Of a stretch of DNA of 64,000 bases, positions 60,833-64,000 are shown one piece after another. Both the position numbers and the translations under genes were made by a program. The stretch's first letter is position 1. The number at the start of each line of letters is the position of its first letter. The DNA is from a virus, in IMG/VR virus record IMGVR_UViG_3300025012_000026, positions 124,001 to 188,000 of that record. One strand, written 5' to 3'. Under the pieces are notes generated by a model. The model saw only the letters and a list, made by a program, of their open reading frames with translations, had not been told where the DNA came from and made no database searches.

Positions 60833-61285
60833 CTACTCAAACATTTTAACAGTATTCTTAAATATCCCTGCCATATCACAAGAATAACCAAATCTATCAT
60901 GATTTTTATCAATATCAATAAGAATATTTCCATCATTGTGTCTTAATGACGATGCTTTCCAATCACAAACCATTTCAATTAAATCTACTAAATCCATATC
61001 TTTAATTCCATTAGGCCAATGTTGGGGGTGATGTCTATTTTTTGCATAATGATGATCTAATGCTTCTTTAAGTTCTTCAAGAGTCTTTTTATCTTCTTCG
61101 CTTCCATAGGTGCAACCAGCCAATTTTGAATTATGTTGAGCAAAAATATCTGCTTCAAAGTCCTCTAGTTTTGAATTATCATGATTGATTGCTCTTTCAC
61201 CTAATTTCTGGATAACTTTATTCATAAACTTATTGACCAATTGCTTATGTTTGTATGTGTCACACATTGTTTCATATTTTGTCAT
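60833..61285 (-). CDS. DUF5662-like HD-type protein, 150 aa
   Basis: The HDNSKLEDFEADIF motif, HHYAKNRHHPQHW and DLIEMVCDWKASSLR follow the DUF5662 consensus, a histidine/aspartate-rich family probably binding metal. Function unknown. Confidence 0.75.
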   Translation of the reverse strand: MTKYETMCDTYKHKQLVNKFMNKVIQKLGERAINHDNSKLEDFEADIFAQHNSKLAGCTYGSEEDKKTLEELKEALDHHYAKNRHHPQHWPNGIKDMDLVDLIEMVCDWKASSLRHNDGNILIDIDKNHDRFGYSCDMAGIFKNTVKMFE

Positions 61286-61288
61286 TAT

Positions 61289-61411
61289 TTATTTTCCTCC
61301 CAATGCACAAGCAAAAAATATTCCAATCCACATTATGAAAAACCAAGCAACAGGACTTTGAGGTAAAATATTAATCGTAATATGCTTTGCTTCTTTATTA
61401 TTCTCACACAT
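61289..61411 (-). CDS. Small membrane protein, 40 aa
   Basis: GGAG precedes the ATG. A short soluble start (MCENNKEAKHITINI) and one transmembrane helix (VAWFFIMWIGIFFACALG). Unknown. Confidence 0.65.
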   Translation of the reverse strand: MCENNKEAKHITINILPQSPVAWFFIMWIGIFFACALGGK

Positions 61412-61457
61412 AATTAAACACTCCTATTCCGATCAAACTATTCTTTGAATTGATAAC

Positions 61458-61814
61458 TCATCTACATAACTTTAAATTTTTTAACCAATTTAATTCTTTT
61501 GGAAAATCATCATAATCGATAATTCCCATATTAATACATGTCAATGTATTAGGTTCTAAATCCGTCCATCCTCTATCTCTGATAGCGATATAACCTTTAA
61601 CTTCTAATTCCTCTAATTTTGATTGCGGAGCATAAAGAATAATTTTCTTTTGATAATTCGTCATATATAATTCAATAGTTGAATCGTATTCCTTACTCTC
61701 ATCAATCATAAAATTATAAAAATATACTGCTACTGCGTGTCCGACTTGACCTGCAAGTTTTCCTTTATTGATTTCAATATCTTCATTAACTAATATATAC
61801 ATTCTTAAATCCAT
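61458..61814 (-). CDS. Peptidyl-tRNA hydrolase 2 (PTH2) family protein
   Basis: 118 residues. INKGKLAGQVGHAVAVYF is the PTH2 signature (GKxAxQ.xHA); AIRDRGWTDLEPNTLTCINM matches the later D.G.T......T motif. The archaeal/eukaryotic-type enzyme frees tRNA from peptides. A phage copy next to a tRNA-like locus and YqeY is notable. Start after GGAG. Confidence 0.8.
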   Translation of the reverse strand: MDLRMYILVNEDIEINKGKLAGQVGHAVAVYFYNFMIDESKEYDSTIELYMTNYQKKIILYAPQSKLEELEVKGYIAIRDRGWTDLEPNTLTCINMGIIDYDDFPKELNWLKNLKLCR

Positions 61815-61828
61815 AATTAAATCTCCTA

Positions 61829-62010
61829 TCAATCTCTAAAAATCAATTCTTTATCTTGATAATCCTGACTAATAACTTCATACTTAAACTCAGTCAATAT
61901 TGCATAATTTCTACAAGTCCTTCATTTTCTTGATTAAAAGACACCCAAATTACTTCTTTTATATTTGTGTCTTTACTTTTACAGTAAGGGCATGGGATGT
62001 TGTTTATCAT
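61829..62010 (-). CDS. Small zinc-ribbon gene, frameshifted
   Basis: ATG at 62008-62010 begins MINNIPCPYCKSKDTNIKEV and stops after EIMQY. The next frame carries TCRNYAILTEFKYEVISQDY to a stop at 61829. Adding one A in GGACT (near 61915-61920) joins both into about 60 residues with a CPYC...C zinc site. Confidence 0.5.
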
Positions 62011-62024
62011 TATTTACTCCTTTT

Positions 62025-62231
62025 CTAACATGGATAACCTTCATGTAATTCATCTCTTGAATCAGTATAAAAACTTTCTTGATACATGTCGCACTCTTCA
62101 TTATCGCATTTGAAAATATCTCCCTCTTTCTCTATCCAAGATTGAGGGTACGACCAATAATGTTCTGCTACTTGACGCTTACCATAGTAATCTGTGCATT
62201 TTAATTCATAACTACAATATGGACATTCCAT
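62025..62231 (-). CDS. Zinc-ribbon protein, 68 aa (paralogue of 21814-22104)
   Basis: MECPYC start, EHYWSYPQSWIEKEGDI, CDNEEC and the final LHEGYPC are shared with the copy at 21.8 kb, which has about 25 extra residues in the middle. Unknown role. Confidence 0.75.
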   Translation of the reverse strand: MECPYCSYELKCTDYYGKRQVAEHYWSYPQSWIEKEGDIFKCDNEECDMYQESFYTDSRDELHEGYPC

Positions 62232-62316
62232 AAAAAAATATCACATCCAAATCTTTATCAGGAAGATATACTTCGTTTATCTCCATATATCTTCCATTTA
62301 CTCCACTTTCTAAATC

Positions 62317-63972
62317 TTATTTCAAAACTCTCGCTCTAATTTCTGCTAAACTTTCATCTCTTACTAATTTTCCATCAATAAATACATCTTCAAGTAAATC
62401 AATAATATCAATTGCATCTTTTTCCATTTCATTTAATCCATCAACCAAATAGATACCATTTTCACCATCAACTACTGCAACCATTCCTTTTTGAGATTTT
62501 TTGATTCCACCAATATCGGTTTTAGGATCTTTAAAGATAAACTTTTCAACTCCATCAATAACCGTATAAGTGGCCTTTAAAGCGAACGAAAATGTGTCTC
62601 TGGTGTGATAACCTAAAGAATAACTTCCAACTCCGTATACGATGTTTTCTGCTGAAAACCCCTTTGCTTCTAATTGTTTGAAAGTTTCTTCTGCAATTTC
62701 TGGACTTATGCTATCTCCATATATTAAGCCCACATGACTATCTAGTACCTTATACCCTTTACTATTAATAGTTCCTCCAAAGGTATCCCATAATGCTTCT
62801 ACAGAACCCTTTTGCTCTATAGTTAATTTTACTTCTTTACAAATATGAACATTAGCACCATCAATATAATAATATTGTTTATCATGTCTATTCCAATCAA
62901 TTTCAATAACAATTTCATAATGCTTATCTTGAAATTTAAAAATTGCATCTTGCCTAGAAATACCATGTTCTCCATGAGGTGTATCATTTCTTATATCGTC
63001 AATTATTCTCTCCAACATAATTTCCTTGCAATCTTCCAGATTATCACAATATTCTTCATTGGTTAAATCTTCAACAATCACATTACCGCAAATAATCTTT
63101 ATTGGACTTCCAGAATCAGGACGAATGACACACTTACCATTTCTACTCATAATATCATCTTTCAATGAAGGTAAAATATTCCCCAAGACATTAAAATAAT
63201 CATACCCATCACTAACTATACTTACAATTCCACTAGGGGCAACTTCAGTAATCATTCTCTTAAAATATCTCAAATCATCTTGATATCCACATTGAATACT
63301 ATGTTCCGTTGCTAACACACTTGCTGAAACTAATTCCTTTTCCACATTAACACCATAATATTGCTCTAAATATTGAATACTTGGAATCGTATCACTACCA
63401 GTAAAATATAATAAATGTCCTGCTCCTGTAGTTACTGCATCTTCATGACCACTCATACCTCTATAACTAAAATTATGACATTGCCATTGAATATGATCTT
63501 TACTATCACATGTTTTCTCAGCCCACTTTTCACAAATGTCTCTATATTTCTTTACAATTGTTGTTGCAGTAATTACTTTCCACATATTTGCGGAAATCAA
63601 TGTCTCTAAGAAATTAGTCAACCAATAGAACTCTTTTTTAGTATTTTCAATTGTAAACACAGGAACTTTCATTGGAATCAATGTGCCTTCTTTTACTGCC
63701 TTGATTTTAATAGGAAGGTATCCTAAATCATGTAATGCTTCAATATGAGTTGTATCTGCACAATTATCTCCTAGAGAATTTTTAATGATTCTTTTATAAT
63801 CTGCAACTACTATTGATTTATCAACATTGAAAAAGTTTTCATTGAAATTATCAATTAGATAATCTTTAATAAATCCTTGTAAACCAAAGAATACTACTTC
63901 ATTAATTCCTTCAATTCTTGAATGTCTAGGCGTAAATGTAGAATAAATTTTTTCTGTACCTTTTTCACTCAT
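62317..63972 (-). CDS. nadV: Nicotinamide phosphoribosyltransferase (NAMPT/NadV)
   Basis: 551 residues, full length. HNFSYRGMSGHEDAVTTGAGHLL, GSDT, ATEHS (catalytic His), VSDGYD and IRPDSGSP are the NAMPT motifs. It makes NMN from nicotinamide and PRPP, a salvage route to NAD that also feeds the phage's NAD-dependent ligase. The ribosome site upstream of the ATG is poor, so the start is less certain. A partner enzyme may lie beyond the window. Confidence 0.93.
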   Translation of the reverse strand: MSEKGTEKIYSTFTPRHSRIEGINEVVFFGLQGFIKDYLIDNFNENFFNVDKSIVVADYKRIIKNSLGDNCADTTHIEALHDLGYLPIKIKAVKEGTLIPMKVPVFTIENTKKEFYWLTNFLETLISANMWKVITATTIVKKYRDICEKWAEKTCDSKDHIQWQCHNFSYRGMSGHEDAVTTGAGHLLYFTGSDTIPSIQYLEQYYGVNVEKELVSASVLATEHSIQCGYQDDLRYFKRMITEVAPSGIVSIVSDGYDYFNVLGNILPSLKDDIMSRNGKCVIRPDSGSPIKIICGNVIVEDLTNEEYCDNLEDCKEIMLERIIDDIRNDTPHGEHGISRQDAIFKFQDKHYEIVIEIDWNRHDKQYYYIDGANVHICKEVKLTIEQKGSVEALWDTFGGTINSKGYKVLDSHVGLIYGDSISPEIAEETFKQLEAKGFSAENIVYGVGSYSLGYHTRDTFSFALKATYTVIDGVEKFIFKDPKTDIGGIKKSQKGMVAVVDGENGIYLVDGLNEMEKDAIDIIDLLEDVFIDGKLVRDESLAEIRARVLK

Positions 63973-64000
63973 AATGAGGTGGCTTATTTTGTACGAATCT

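Noticed and set aside
1-64000. CRISPR array, rRNA genes or insertion sequences
   Set aside because: No regularly spaced repeats, no rRNA-like segments and no transposase-like proteins were seen.

Overview
The window looks like part of a large, AT-rich temperate bacteriophage (or phage-plasmid) genome from a low-GC Firmicute, most likely a clostridial host. Essentially every gene lies on the minus strand. Genes are short, tightly packed and preceded by strong GGAGG-type ribosome sites. Near-consensus TTGACA/TATAAT promoters are recognisable by eye. The mix of DnaE-type polymerase, DnaB helicase, primase, ligase, homing endonucleases, a YopQ/MrpR-like pair and dozens of tiny orphan genes recalls the SPbeta group. 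The agr-type signalling genes recall clostridial phages. No head, tail, portal, terminase, lysis or canonical integrase genes are visible, so this is the early/replication and accessory part of a larger genome.

Layout in coordinate order (transcription runs right to left): 1-1177, small genes including a tandem paralogue pair with a large hairpin between them. 1243-14766, the replication block: RecD-like helicase, DnaE polymerase, Cas4/RecB-like nuclease, primase, DnaB helicase, an unknown partner, a Sak4-like ATPase and a probable ssDNA-binding protein, with two HNH homing endonucleases placed on either side of the primase. 14767-15189, a regulatory region with a promoter, an RBS-pairing leader and a long inverted repeat. 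15190-39036, about 60 small accessory genes (zinc-ribbon proteins, lipoproteins, membrane proteins, a YhbH-like VWA protein), three more homing endonucleases and a promoter-driven RNA locus with a tRNA-like element at 24.7-24.95 kb. 39132-41093, NAD-dependent DNA ligase. 41198-49994, further accessory genes including a cREC receiver domain, a DUF4230-like protein, YqeY and a 3D-domain protein.

50240-56941 is the most interesting part. It holds an MrpR-like repressor and its YopQ-like partner behind tandem promoters, directly beside a split agr-type quorum-sensing module. The module has AgrB, a 39-residue AgrD with serine in place of the ring cysteine, two paralogous kinase-less AgrC-like membrane proteins, and an HTH-MazF fusion that is a candidate output. 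The arrangement parallels the SPbeta arbitrium/MrpR region but uses a different peptide chemistry. 57002-63972 follows with an EDxHD-type homing endonuclease, a solitary MazF (both with the ribosome site in a hairpin loop and the start in the stem), DUF1385 and DUF5662 proteins, peptidyl-tRNA hydrolase 2 and nicotinamide phosphoribosyltransferase.

Five small genes look frameshifted, mostly at short A runs, and several have good ribosome sites but no AUG, GUG or UUG at the right distance. Either the assembly carries indels or these genes are decaying or unusually initiated. Functions are assigned from recognised motifs in the translated sequence only; no database search was run.
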